Of a stretch of 52,032 nucleotides of DNA, positions 1-9,068 are shown piece after piece. The translations under genes and the position numbers were made by a program. The notes under the pieces were generated by a model. That model searched no databases. It had not been told where the DNA came from and worked only from the letters and a program-made list of their open reading frames with translations. Origin of the DNA: Aliivibrio sp. (GTDB taxonomy: Bacteria > Pseudomonadota > Gammaproteobacteria > Enterobacterales > Vibrionaceae); assembly GCA_016764915.1 (NCBI GenBank), contig JAESQY010000085.1:1-52032 (forward strand), written 5' to 3'. Numbering within the stretch: the stretch's first letter is position 1; each line of letters opens with the position of its first letter.

Positions 1-101
1 ACTACTTCGCGCACTTGTTCAAAGTGCTGCCAATGCGATCACCGCAAGATGATCTCACCGATCTTATGCCGTGGAACTTGGTCATTGATGAGGCTGAATA
101 A
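1..101 (+). CDS. IS66-family transposase (TnpC), C-terminal tail only
   Basis: From base 3 a frame open to the window edge encodes about 32 residues ending in LMPWNLVIDEAE and a TAA at 99-101. The stretch with LFKVLP, an acidic DDL segment and a final PWN motif resembles the conserved C-terminus of IS66 TnpC proteins, which typically end shortly after a LLPWN-like motif. The N-terminus and catalytic DDE residues are outside the window. The adjoining GTAAGCG-type IS tip supports the family assignment. Whether the full transposase is intact cannot be judged here. Confidence 0.7.
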   Translation, partial: YFAHLFKVLPMRSPQDDLTDLMPWNLVIDEAE

Positions 102-128
102 GGCCTCACTGCTTAATTGCACGCTTAC
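1..128 (+). mobile_element. Right end of an IS66-family insertion sequence (partial)
   Basis: The end of a transposase-like reading frame (stop at 99-101) is followed 21 bases later by CGCTTAC at 122-128. Read inward this is GTAAGCG, the tip typical of IS66-family terminal inverted repeats. I therefore place the outer IS boundary at 128, and argH coding sequence begins immediately beyond it. The rest of the element lies outside the window, so the left inverted repeat and the expected 8-bp target duplication cannot be checked. The call rests on the transposase tail and the tip together. Confidence 0.75.
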
Positions 129-1525
129 GAACCTTTATCCAATGAATCACGTTGTTCCAAACGCACCTGCGCTTGATTAATCGCATACTCCACTTGTTGT
201 GGCGCGACACCACCCAGTGCGTTACGTTTTTCAAGACAAGATTCAATAGTTAAAATTGCGTATACATCTTGTTCGATAACTTCGGAGAACTGTTTAAGCT
301 CATCCAGTGATAACGCTTCTAATGCACACCCTTTATTGATCGCCCCGACCACAGCAACCCCAACAATATGGTGAGCCTCACGAAAAGGGATACCCTTAGC
401 AACCAGATAATCAGCCAGTTCCGTCGAGTTCGCATAACCTTGCTGTGCAGCTTCAAGTGTACGTTCACCATTTACTTTGATGCCTTCAAAACAGAGTCCA
501 GCCATCTCCATGCAGTCATTCCAGGTGTCTAACGCATCAAACAGACCCTCTTTGTCCTCTTGCATATCTTTGTTGTATGCCAGAGGCAAAGCTTTAACCG
601 TCATCATCATACCAGCCATTGAAGCGTAAACTCGGCCACACTTACCACGGATCAACTCTAATGCATCCGGGTTTTTCTTTTGTGGCATCAGAGAAGAACC
701 TGACGTCACCGTATCCGCTAACTCAATAAAGTTAGACTCACCAGAATTGTAGAAGATCATATCTTCAGCCAAGCGAGAAAGGTGCAACATTGAAATAGAC
801 GCAACAGAGAGCAGCTCCATCACATGATCACGATCTGAGACCGAATCTAAACTGTTTCTGGTTGCTCGGCTAAAGCCTAAGTTATGAGCCACTACTTCAC
901 GATCCATCGGATAAGCAGTTCCAGCCAGAGCGCCAGAGCCTAGTGGGCAAGTATCAAGACGTTTTATTGCATCTTCCATACGGGAGTAATCACGCTCAAA
1001 CATCTCTACATAAGCCAAACACCAGTGAGCAAATGTCACGGGTTGGGCGCGCTGCAAATGAGTATAACCAGGAAGCACAGTGCCTTGATGAGCTTGAGCC
1101 ACATTGACTAACTGCCCCAATAACGTATCAATCGTTAATAACAGTTGTTGACCCTGTTGACGACACCATAGCTTTAAATCGGTTGCTACTTGGTCATTAC
1201 GTGAACGCCCTGTATGCAATTTTTTACCTAAATCGCCAACTTTACTGATTAACTGCAGCTCTACCCAACTATGAATATCCTCAGCGTCTGACAATAAAAT
1301 TTGCTCAGGATCTTCCATTACCGCTAGCTTCAGTTCATTCAATGCTAACTCTAACTTCTGTTGCTCCTGTTCAGAGATAACATTGACGGTTAACAATGCT
1401 TTTGACCAGGCAATAGAACCTACGATGTCTTGCTCGGCCAGTCGGTAGTCAAAACGAAGTGAATCGTTAAACTGCTCAAACCTTGTGTCTGCTGCTTGAC
1501 TGAACCGTCCGCCCCATAGTGCCAT
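125..1525 (-). CDS. argH: Argininosuccinate lyase, 3' end formed by IS66 junction
   Basis: ArgH cleaves argininosuccinate to arginine and fumarate, the last step of arginine synthesis, as a cytoplasmic homotetramer. The start is the ATG at 1525 (MALWGGRF), preceded by AGGAGA; the frame is open further upstream but lacks a ribosome site there. The fumarase/lyase signature [11 protein letters not shown] is present. The 466 residues compare with about 457 in E. coli, so the lyase domain is complete. The oddity is the end: the last codon is half host and half IS, and the TAA stop at 125-127 lies inside the IS66 inverted repeat. In several Vibrio and Moritella relatives, as I recall, ArgH continues into an acetyltransferase (ArgA) domain. 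The terminal [11 protein letters not shown] looks like the start of such a linker. It is last in argCBGH, 51 bases after argG. Confidence 0.95.
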   Translation of the reverse strand: MALWGGRFSQAADTRFEQFNDSLRFDYRLAEQDIVGSIAWSKALLTVNVISEQEQQKLELALNELKLAVMEDPEQILLSDAEDIHSWVELQLISKVGDLGKKLHTGRSRNDQVATDLKLWCRQQGQQLLLTIDTLLGQLVNVAQAHQGTVLPGYTHLQRAQPVTFAHWCLAYVEMFERDYSRMEDAIKRLDTCPLGSGALAGTAYPMDREVVAHNLGFSRATRNSLDSVSDRDHVMELLSVASISMLHLSRLAEDMIFYNSGESNFIELADTVTSGSSLMPQKKNPDALELIRGKCGRVYASMAGMMMTVKALPLAYNKDMQEDKEGLFDALDTWNDCMEMAGLCFEGIKVNGERTLEAAQQGYANSTELADYLVAKGIPFREAHHIVGVAVVGAINKGCALEALSLDELKQFSEVIEQDVYAILTIESCLEKRNALGGVAPQQVEYAINQAQVRLEQRDSLDKGS

Positions 1526-1576
1526 TGTGTTTCTCCTATTGCCGATTACTGCTGCTTTATTATTTAGTAAATACAA

Positions 1577-2794
1577 TTAACTGTTTTTATGTTTATTCAA
1601 TGTACGAATTCTACTTGAGAGTGAATAGAGACGAATGAAGCCACCAGCATGACTTTGATCATAAACGTCATCTTCGCCAAAAGTGGCAAACTCTTCACAA
1701 TATAAACTGTTTGGTGAACGCTTCTGTACAACCGTCGCTTGACCTTTATACAATTTAATCACCACCTCTCCATTCACATCTTTGGCAAGCTCTGCAGATG
1801 CGGCAAGAATAGAATCACATAACGGTGTAAACCAACGACCATCATATACTAAATGAGAGGCTTTTAGACCCAACTCTTCACGGAATTCATACGCACTTTT
1901 ATCCAGAACTAACTGCTCAACAGCACGTAACGCTTCCATCATAATAGCGCCGCCCGGAGTCTCATAACAGCCACGAGACTTCATACCAACTAAACGGTTT
2001 TCTACAATATCGATACGACCGACGCCATGTTTTGCGCCTTTTTCGTTAAGATAAACTAAGGCATTATAAGGCGTCATAGTTTCGCCATTAACCGCAACAA
2101 CTTCGCCATTCTCAACGTGTAATGTCACCAGCTCTGACTCATTTGGCGCTTGTTCTGGATCAACGGTCCATACCCAGCAATCTTCATCTGGTTGGTTCCA
2201 GGTATTTTCTAGCACGCCACCTTCCGTTGAAATATGCCACGCATTGGCATCACGAGAATAAATCTTAGTTAAAGAGGCAGTACAAGGGATATTTCTCTCT
2301 GCTAAATAATCTAAACACTCTTCACGGCTAACCAGGTCCCACTCACGCCATGGCGCAATCACATGCAATTCAGGGGCAAGGGCGGCAAACGCACCTTCAA
2401 AGCGCACTTGGTCATTACCTTTACCTGTACAACCATGACACAGCGCATCAGCGCCAACTTCCAGTGCACATTCAACCTGAGCTTTAGCAATGATAGGGCG
2501 AGCCATTGAGGTACCAAGTAGGTATTTCCCTTCATAAAGCGCGCCAGTTTTCAAGGTAGGATAGATATAATCAGCCACCATCTCCTCTTTTAGATCAGCG
2601 ATGAAACACGATGACGCACCGGAGGCAATCGCTTTTGCTTCAATCCCCTCTAACTCTTCTTCTCCTTGCCCAACATCGGCAACAAAGGCCACTACTTCAC
2701 AGTGGTAGTTCTCTTTCAGCCACGGAATGATCACTGAAGTATCTAGACCGCCGGAATAGGCCACTACTACTTTTTTAACGTCAATTTTTCTCAT
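1577..2794 (-). CDS. argG: Argininosuccinate synthase
   Basis: ArgG joins citrulline and aspartate, using ATP, to give argininosuccinate. The ATP-pyrophosphatase loop AYSGGLDTS is at residues 12-20, and the 405-residue length matches the short bacterial type (about 400). The ATG at 2794 has AAGGAGA nine bases upstream. It sits between argB and argH in a leftward operon. In many vibrios argF (ornithine carbamoyltransferase) lies between argB and argG. Here only 87 bases separate them, with no room for it, so argF must be elsewhere or absent. Confidence 0.97.
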   Translation of the reverse strand: MRKIDVKKVVVAYSGGLDTSVIIPWLKENYHCEVVAFVADVGQGEEELEGIEAKAIASGASSCFIADLKEEMVADYIYPTLKTGALYEGKYLLGTSMARPIIAKAQVECALEVGADALCHGCTGKGNDQVRFEGAFAALAPELHVIAPWREWDLVSREECLDYLAERNIPCTASLTKIYSRDANAWHISTEGGVLENTWNQPDEDCWVWTVDPEQAPNESELVTLHVENGEVVAVNGETMTPYNALVYLNEKGAKHGVGRIDIVENRLVGMKSRGCYETPGGAIMMEALRAVEQLVLDKSAYEFREELGLKASHLVYDGRWFTPLCDSILAASAELAKDVNGEVVIKLYKGQATVVQKRSPNSLYCEEFATFGEDDVYDQSHAGGFIRLYSLSSRIRTLNKHKNS

Positions 2795-2881
2795 TTTATT
2801 TCTCCTTGGTCCACTCAGACGGTCAATCCGTGAGGGTTTTTACTCTTTTAATTGTTTATTTACACTTTCCCGTCTTAATGA

Positions 2882-3661
2882 CTAAGGTAAAAATTGGGTT
2901 CCGATACTTTTTCCATCAAACAACTCAGCCAGATTTTCTGGGTATCGCCAAGTGGCAACTTCGATAGGGCGACCGAGTGATTGAGCAGCGTCAACAGCCG
3001 CTCTCACTTTTACTATCATTCCATCAGTGATCACTTTTCCTGCAATGAGCGCTTCAGATTGGCTGCCATCTAAACTAGACAACAATTTACCTTTGCCATC
3101 TAATACACCGCTAACATCAGAAAGAAGCACTAAATCCGCCTTCAATGCTGCAGCCACAGCTACAGCCGCTTGATCAGCATTCACATTCATCATTTGACCT
3201 GCCGAAGTGATACCGATAGAACTGATAATTGGCACTACACCTGTCGCTAAAATTGCATTTAATAATGTCGCATCTCCAGCCGTAGCACGACCAACCGCTC
3301 CCAATTCAGGGTCCAGCTCCGTCACTTGACAAAGTCCACCATCAGCAAGGCTTAAACCCACAGCATTCACATCACTTTTAATCGCTTCCGCTTGCAGTAA
3401 TTTATTGGCCGTTCCCGCCAACGCGCCTACAATATATGGAATCTGATCATATGGAGTTACACGTAAACCCTCTTTTTTAATGGTCTTAAGCTGCATTTTT
3501 TGCATCAATTGATCCACTAAATAGCCACCGCCATGAACAATAACAAGCGCTCGCTGCGAAGATTTCTGGTATTGATTGATGGCAACAAACACTTTGCTCA
3601 ACGTCTCAGTTGAAGAGAGCGCGGCGCCACCTAATTTTATTACTAATGGTATCTGACTCAT
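2882..3661 (-). CDS. argB: Acetylglutamate kinase
   Basis: ArgB phosphorylates N-acetylglutamate, the second step of the acetylated arginine pathway. The amino-acid-kinase fold is shown by the N-terminal [10 protein letters not shown] (lysine near residue 9), the VHGGG loop at about 43-47, and the later [11 protein letters not shown] and [11 protein letters not shown] segments. The 259 residues equal the usual length of the E. coli-type enzyme (258). The ATG at 3661 has GAAGGAT 11 bases upstream. It follows argC by 15 bases and is presumably co-transcribed with argC, argG and argH. Confidence 0.97.
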   Translation of the reverse strand: MSQIPLVIKLGGAALSSTETLSKVFVAINQYQKSSQRALVIVHGGGYLVDQLMQKMQLKTIKKEGLRVTPYDQIPYIVGALAGTANKLLQAEAIKSDVNAVGLSLADGGLCQVTELDPELGAVGRATAGDATLLNAILATGVVPIISSIGITSAGQMMNVNADQAAVAVAAALKADLVLLSDVSGVLDGKGKLLSSLDGSQSEALIAGKVITDGMIVKVRAAVDAAQSLGRPIEVATWRYPENLAELFDGKSIGTQFLP

Positions 3662-3676
3662 TTCACTATCCTTCTC

Positions 3677-4681
3677 TTAAACCAACGCCGTTAACACTGG
3701 AAAACCATAACGAATATTTATGCATTGCATCGCCTGACTCGATGCCCCTTTTAATAAGTTGTCGATTGCAGAGACAATAATCAGATGTTCACCTTGTACT
3801 TTCCAACCCAAATCACAATAAGGTGTCAGTGCAACATGTTGAATTGAAGGCATCGTATCGGCCAGAAGACGAACCGCTGGTTGGTGCTGGTAACTGTTTG
3901 AAAACGCCTCATCAACCTGTTGTTGAGTAACCCCTTTCGCCAACTTAGCGGTAATAGTGGCTAAAATTCCACGCTTAAAGTTACCAAGATGCGGAGTGAA
4001 AATTACGTCACAGCCTAGGTGGGCAGCAATTTCTGGCTGGTGGCGATGGGAAAACACACCGTAAGGTTGTAAGCTCACTTCACAAAAGCTACTGGTAAGT
4101 GACGCTTTCCGACCCGCCCCTGTTGCACCGCTGGTGGCATTAATCACTGGCCATTGTGTTAAATCGAGCAGTTGTTTTTCAATCAGTGGTTTTAACGCCA
4201 ATTGCGACGCGGTAGGGTAACAACCCGGTACTGCGATCAATTGTGCGGTCGCTATCGACTCATGATTCCACTCAGCGAGTCCATACACCGCATTATCTAA
4301 CCATTTCTGGTGCTGGTGTTCAAAACCGTAGAAATCTTGATAAAAATTCTCTTTCTGAACTCTAAATGCACCGGACAGATCAAACACTACGCAGTCATTT
4401 TCAAGAAACAGTGTCGCAATGTCATGACTCACTTCATGGGCCGTTGCTAGCAAAATGATGTCACTCTCTTTTGCAATTTTATTCATATCCAGCAAAGGCA
4501 ATAACGGGCTGTCAATCACGCCCTTTAAGCGGCCATGTAATTCACTAATTGGCTTATGAGCATCTAGGCTATTGGCTGAGACATAGAGTCCTGACAAGGT
4601 CAGTTTGGGGTGCTTATTAACTAAAACCGCAAGTTCTGCTCCGGTGTAGCCACTGGCACCGATAATGGTGGTATTCAACAT
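3677..4681 (-). CDS. argC: N-acetyl-gamma-glutamyl-phosphate reductase
   Basis: ArgC reduces acetylglutamyl phosphate with NADPH to the semialdehyde, the third step of arginine synthesis. The N-terminal [12 protein letters not shown] (residues 6-17) is the dinucleotide-binding loop, and the catalytic cysteine lies in AVPGCYPTA (about residue 154). The HRHQPEI segment is also typical. The 334 residues match E. coli ArgC. It is the first gene of the leftward argCBGH operon and diverges from argE across about 300 bases that carry the likely ArgR-controlled promoters. Confidence 0.97.
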   Translation of the reverse strand: MLNTTIIGASGYTGAELAVLVNKHPKLTLSGLYVSANSLDAHKPISELHGRLKGVIDSPLLPLLDMNKIAKESDIILLATAHEVSHDIATLFLENDCVVFDLSGAFRVQKENFYQDFYGFEHQHQKWLDNAVYGLAEWNHESIATAQLIAVPGCYPTASQLALKPLIEKQLLDLTQWPVINATSGATGAGRKASLTSSFCEVSLQPYGVFSHRHQPEIAAHLGCDVIFTPHLGNFKRGILATITAKLAKGVTQQQVDEAFSNSYQHQPAVRLLADTMPSIQHVALTPYCDLGWKVQGEHLIIVSAIDNLLKGASSQAMQCINIRYGFPVLTALV

Positions 4682-4977
4682 AGTATTTCCGTATTGTTTG
4701 CTTGATAGTGTGTCTTGGAGGTGCTGGCAATTATAATTAATTACTGGCGGTAAAACGTGCAGAAGGCTGCACCAAACGGTATTAGACTTGGCGTCGTCGG
4801 AGGGTATCTTGTAGTAGCAGATTCGTTTGGTTCATTAACTGGTAATCCTTGGCTAAACTCTCAATGATTGACATCCGAATCAATCAAAAAATAAATTAGA
4901 TTTTTATGCATTTTTTGTGCGTTAATATGTGTTTTACAGCGTTATTGAATTCCTGTCAACAGTGGATGTGTGATTAA
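4682..4977. promoter_or_regulatory. Divergent argC/argE control region with candidate ArgR box
   Basis: This 296-base gap separates the divergent argCBGH and argE genes and has no credible gene. Rightward, TTGACA at 4868-4873 and TAAATT at 4892-4897 (18-base spacer) could drive argE. Leftward, TTGACA (complement of 4954-4959) and TAAAAC (complement of 4931-4936) are 17 bases apart. Between them, 4895-4912 read on the minus strand as AATGCATAAAAATCTAAT matches about 14 of 18 positions of the enterobacterial ARG box, with weaker similarity on both sides. ArgR repression from a shared operator is known for E. coli argE/argCBH. The exact sites here are inferred. Confidence 0.4.
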
Positions 4978-6114
4978 ATGAAAATTCCAGATTTTATCGA
5001 TATATACCAAGGATTAATTTCCACCTCTTCAATCAGCTCTTCTGATGCGAAGTGGGATCAAAGCAATGAGCCCGTCATCTCCATTTTAGCCCAGTGGTTT
5101 ACTGATCTTGGTTTTGAAGTAGAGATTGAACAGGTCGCCAGTGGTAAACAGAATTTACTGGCGAAAAAAGGGATCGGCGAAGGAGGGTTACTGCTTGCAG
5201 GCCATACTGACACTGTTCCTTTTGATGAGGGACGATGGAACTTTGAACCGCACAAAATCACCGAAGACAACAACCGATTCTATGGTTTAGGAACCGCTGA
5301 CATGAAAGGTTCTTTTGCCTTTATTCTTGAATCGGTAAAAAATAGTGAATGGAGCAAGCAGAAAAAACCACTCTATATCTTAGCCACCTGTGACGAAGAG
5401 ACCAGCATGCTTGGCGCGAGACACTTCACTGACAATACGGTTATTCAACCTGACTACTGTATTATCGGAGAGCCAACCAGCCTCGTTCCAATTCGTGGTC
5501 ATAAAGGTCACGTAGCAAACTCGGTTCGTATCACGGGAAAATCAGGACACTCCTCTGATCCGGCTCGTGGTATCAATGCATTAGAGATAATGAATCAAGT
5601 GATGTTTGCGCTGATTGGCCTAAAAGACAAACTGGTTAAAGAGTACCACCACCCAGGTTTTAGTATTCCATCCCCAACCTTGAATTTGGGCCATATCCAT
5701 GGAGGCGACAGTGCCAATCGAATCTGCGGCTGTTGTGAGTTGCATTATGATGTTCGCCCACTGCCTGGTATTAGCTTAGATGGCCTTGATAATATGCTAA
5801 GAGGCGCACTCAAAGAGATAGATGACCAATGGCCCGGTTGCATTGAAATAACCCCTCTTCATACACCCATCCCGGGGTATGAGTGTAATAGCGACAGTCC
5901 TATCATTTCAGGCGTTGAGGAGATATGTCAGCAAAAATCTGAAACCGTCAATTACTGTACTGAAGCGCCTTTTTTACAACAGTTATGCCCCACCCTAGTG
6001 CTCGGTCCGGGATCGATTGAACAAGCACATCAACCGGATGAATTCCTCGCTTTTGAGTTCATTGACCCCACTATCAAAATCCTTAATAAACTGGTTTATA
6101 AATATTGTTTTTAG
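4978..6114 (+). CDS. argE: Acetylornithine deacetylase
   Basis: ArgE hydrolyses N-acetylornithine to ornithine and acetate. It is an M20-family dinuclear zinc peptidase. Metal-ligand motifs are visible: GHTDTVPFD (His and Asp near residue 80), GLGTADMKG (about 103-111), [10 protein letters not shown] (catalytic Glu and metal Glu, about 140) and GEPT (about 164). The 378 residues compare with 383 in E. coli. It is divergent from argC. The stop codon is followed at once by the ppc remnant, so whatever removed the 5' part of ppc ended just beyond argE and left it intact. Confidence 0.96.
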   Translation: MKIPDFIDIYQGLISTSSISSSDAKWDQSNEPVISILAQWFTDLGFEVEIEQVASGKQNLLAKKGIGEGGLLLAGHTDTVPFDEGRWNFEPHKITEDNNRFYGLGTADMKGSFAFILESVKNSEWSKQKKPLYILATCDEETSMLGARHFTDNTVIQPDYCIIGEPTSLVPIRGHKGHVANSVRITGKSGHSSDPARGINALEIMNQVMFALIGLKDKLVKEYHHPGFSIPSPTLNLGHIHGGDSANRICGCCELHYDVRPLPGISLDGLDNMLRGALKEIDDQWPGCIEITPLHTPIPGYECNSDSPIISGVEEICQQKSETVNYCTEAPFLQQLCPTLVLGPGSIEQAHQPDEFLAFEFIDPTIKILNKLVYKYCF

Positions 6115-6851
6115 ATCTTCCCTTACTAAAAGCGAATCTACTGCCACCTCCAGCACCGAAACACTCTTGGTGTGAATTGATGAACACTATTTCAGATGTA
6201 TCATGCAAAGCTTACCGAGATGTAGTTCAAGGTGAGAAAGATTTTGTTCCCTACTTTCGCGCTGCTACCCCAGAGTTGGAACTTGGGAAATTACCGTTAG
6301 GATCTCGACCAGCCAAAAGAGATCCAAATGGTGGTGTTGAAAGCCTTAGAGCCATTCCTTGGATCTTCTCATGGAGTCAAAATAGATTATTATTACCCGC
6401 TTGGTTAGGTGCTGGTGAAGGGATACAGCACGCTGTTGATAACGGTCATCAGCAAGAACTAGAAGAGATGTGTCGCACATGGCCATTCTTTTCCACACGT
6501 TTAGGCATGCTTGAAATGGTATATGCTAAAACGAATGCCTCTATTTCTGAATATTATGATCAACGACTCACTGACCCCTCTTTATGGCCACTTGGCAATC
6601 GGTTAAGAGAGCAATTAAATAAAGATATTGCATCCGTATTAAAGGTAGGAAATACCGACCACCTAATGGAAAGTAATCCATGGGGGAAAGAGGCAATTCG
6701 CCTACGCAATATATATGTCGAGCCACTAAATATGCTACAAGCTGAGCTGCTATATCGTACTCGCCAGCACTCAAATAACGCTCAAACTCTTGAAGAAGCA
6801 CTGATGGTCACGATTGCAGGAATCGCTACTGGCATGCGAAATACCGGATAA
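6115..6851 (+). pseudogene. ppc: Phosphoenolpyruvate carboxylase remnant (C-terminal third only)
   Basis: PEP carboxylase makes oxaloacetate from PEP and bicarbonate and feeds the TCA cycle. From about 6126 the frame matches the C-terminal roughly 240 residues of the E. coli/Vibrio enzyme: [73 protein letters not shown]-type [10 protein letters not shown], and the invariant end [11 protein letters not shown] whole enzyme is about 880 residues, so roughly the first 640 are missing, including the N-terminal catalytic His and most active-site residues. No proper start or ribosome site is present. The retained part has no internal stop or frameshift, suggesting a recent deletion. The ppc position next to argE is ancestral in E. 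coli and Vibrio. Confidence 0.93.
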
Positions 6852-6880
6852 CAACAGAATAAAATTTTGCCTTAATCAAA

Positions 6881-6906
6881 AAAAGCCCCTCTAACAGGGG
6901 CTTTTT
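6881..6906 (+). terminator. Rho-independent terminator after ppc remnant
   Basis: The sequence AAAAGCCCCT, a five-base loop CTAAC, then AGGGGCTTTTT forms a strong GC-rich hairpin followed by T residues. It lies 30 bases after the ppc-remnant stop and is probably the original ppc terminator. It now ends any argE transcript. Confidence 0.85.
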
Positions 6907-7251
6907 AATTTATAAAGTGGCATTATTGAGCTTTTTATCAATTTTAGCTCCATATAGTGATCCCTATTCTACCTAATGCGCAAGAGTTGATATAAGCTTC
7001 AATAGCAGACATTTGATAAATAATAATTAAATTTAATTGCTTTGTCTGAATCTATAATAAATAATAAAGCACGCACAATATGAACTTAAAGCTTTTTTTG
7101 TTACTTATTGATGCTGTGACAACTATATAAAAAAACTATATTTCCGTATTTGACGTTCAACATCAAAATAATGAAGTCCTTTATTTTGACTGAAGTGACG
7201 AAGAGCACAAGGACGCGCGGGGAAACATTTTTACTTAAAGGGATAGAGAAC
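6907..7251. promoter_or_regulatory. AT-rich aphA upstream region
   Basis: This 345-base stretch contains no credible gene and is very AT-rich. In other vibrios the aphA promoter is controlled by the LuxR/HapR master regulator and by AphA itself. Here TTATTGAT at 7105-7112 matches one half of the LuxR/HapR palindrome, and TTTGATAAATAATAAT near 7013-7028 is a second partial match. Neither is a full palindrome, so the sites are only suggestions. GGGATAGAGA just upstream of 7252 could serve as a weak ribosome site for aphA. Confidence 0.35.
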
Positions 7252-7812
7252 ATGTCACTACCACATGTAATTTTAACAGTGTTAAGCACTAAAAATGCCA
7301 CTGGATATGATATAACTAAAGAGTTTTCCCAAAGCATTGGCTACTTTTGGAAAGCAAGTCACCAACAGGTTTACCGTGAATTAAATAAAATGGCCTCCAA
7401 CGAGCTGGTCACTTGCGTTTTAATTCCGCAACAAGGAAAACCTGACCGAAAAGTGTATTCCATTACCGAAGCAGGTAAAGAGAGCTTATTTCAATGGTTC
7501 CAAGAGCCAACCTTTCATTCAACCATCCGCGATGAATTCACAGCAAAACTGTTGGTTTGCGAGATTTATAATTCAGAACCCATGCAACTACAGTTAGCTT
7601 TGCTGATTGATGAGTCGAAGTTATTATTAAATAACTATAGAAATGTTGAAGAGACTCATTTTTCATCGCCATCGCTATTGAATCGACAAGCACGTTTAGA
7701 GCGATTAACTCTGCGCCGAAATATAATTGAACGACAGGGTTGGATTGTATGGGCAGAAGAGGTAATGAACGAGTTAAAACACCTTGACTCGCCAACTGCC
7801 ATTGCCGTTTAA
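7252..7812 (+). CDS. aphA: Quorum-sensing transcription regulator AphA (PadR family)
   Basis: AphA is the low-cell-density master regulator of vibrios, where it acts opposite LuxR/HapR and activates virulence or biofilm genes. The protein from the ATG at 7252 starts MSLPHVILTVLSTKNATGYD and continues with IGYFWKASHQQVYRELNKM, both highly conserved in AphA. The N-terminal winged helix (about 1-85) and the C-terminal helical dimerisation part (LERLTLRRN) are in place. The 186 residues compare with about 179 in V. cholerae; the extra residues are at the C-terminus. The frame is open 34 codons upstream, but family alignment supports 7252. It lies between the ppc site and metF; this part of the gene order has been shortened by the ppc deletion. 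Confidence 0.93.
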   Translation: MSLPHVILTVLSTKNATGYDITKEFSQSIGYFWKASHQQVYRELNKMASNELVTCVLIPQQGKPDRKVYSITEAGKESLFQWFQEPTFHSTIRDEFTAKLLVCEIYNSEPMQLQLALLIDESKLLLNNYRNVEETHFSSPSLLNRQARLERLTLRRNIIERQGWIVWAEEVMNELKHLDSPTAIAV

Positions 7813-7832
7813 GATTAAGATTAAACAAAAAC

Positions 7833-7864
7833 AAAAGCCGTGAGTATTATTTCACGGCTTTTTA
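7833..7864. terminator. Bidirectional terminator between aphA and metF
   Basis: AAAAGCCGTGA and TTCACGGCTTTTT form a stem with a short AT loop, with T runs on both strands. It lies 20 bases after aphA and 20 bases after the leftward metF stop, so it can end both convergent transcripts. Confidence 0.85.
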
Positions 7865-7883
7865 GTATTAGAAATTTAGATAT

Positions 7884-8873
<990 letters not shown>

Positions 8874-9008
8874 ACAGAGTGTCTTTTATAAAGATTATTG
8901 TCAAGTTTATAAACATGAATATTATTCAACTTAAAAGTCAATAATATTCATTAGGTCAGAAAAGAGGGCATTCCATTTATAAAATATAACTGGGATCAGT
9001 AGAAATGA

Positions 9009-9035
9009 AAAAGCAGAGCACTAGGCTCTGCTTTT
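9009..9035 (-). terminator. Terminator of metBL
   Basis: GCAGAGC and GCTCTGC pair around a five-base loop, with A and T runs on either side (AAAAA before, TTTT after). It lies just beyond the leftward metL stop and 130 bases upstream of the metF operators. Confidence 0.8.
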
Positions 9036-9068
9036 CTTTATGCAGTAAATAGAGTTTTGTGTGTTGAG

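Noticed and set aside
6105..6851. ppc remnant as an independent small functional gene
   Set aside because: It begins inside the PEP carboxylase domain, lacks a start and ribosome site, and misses the N-terminal catalytic residues.
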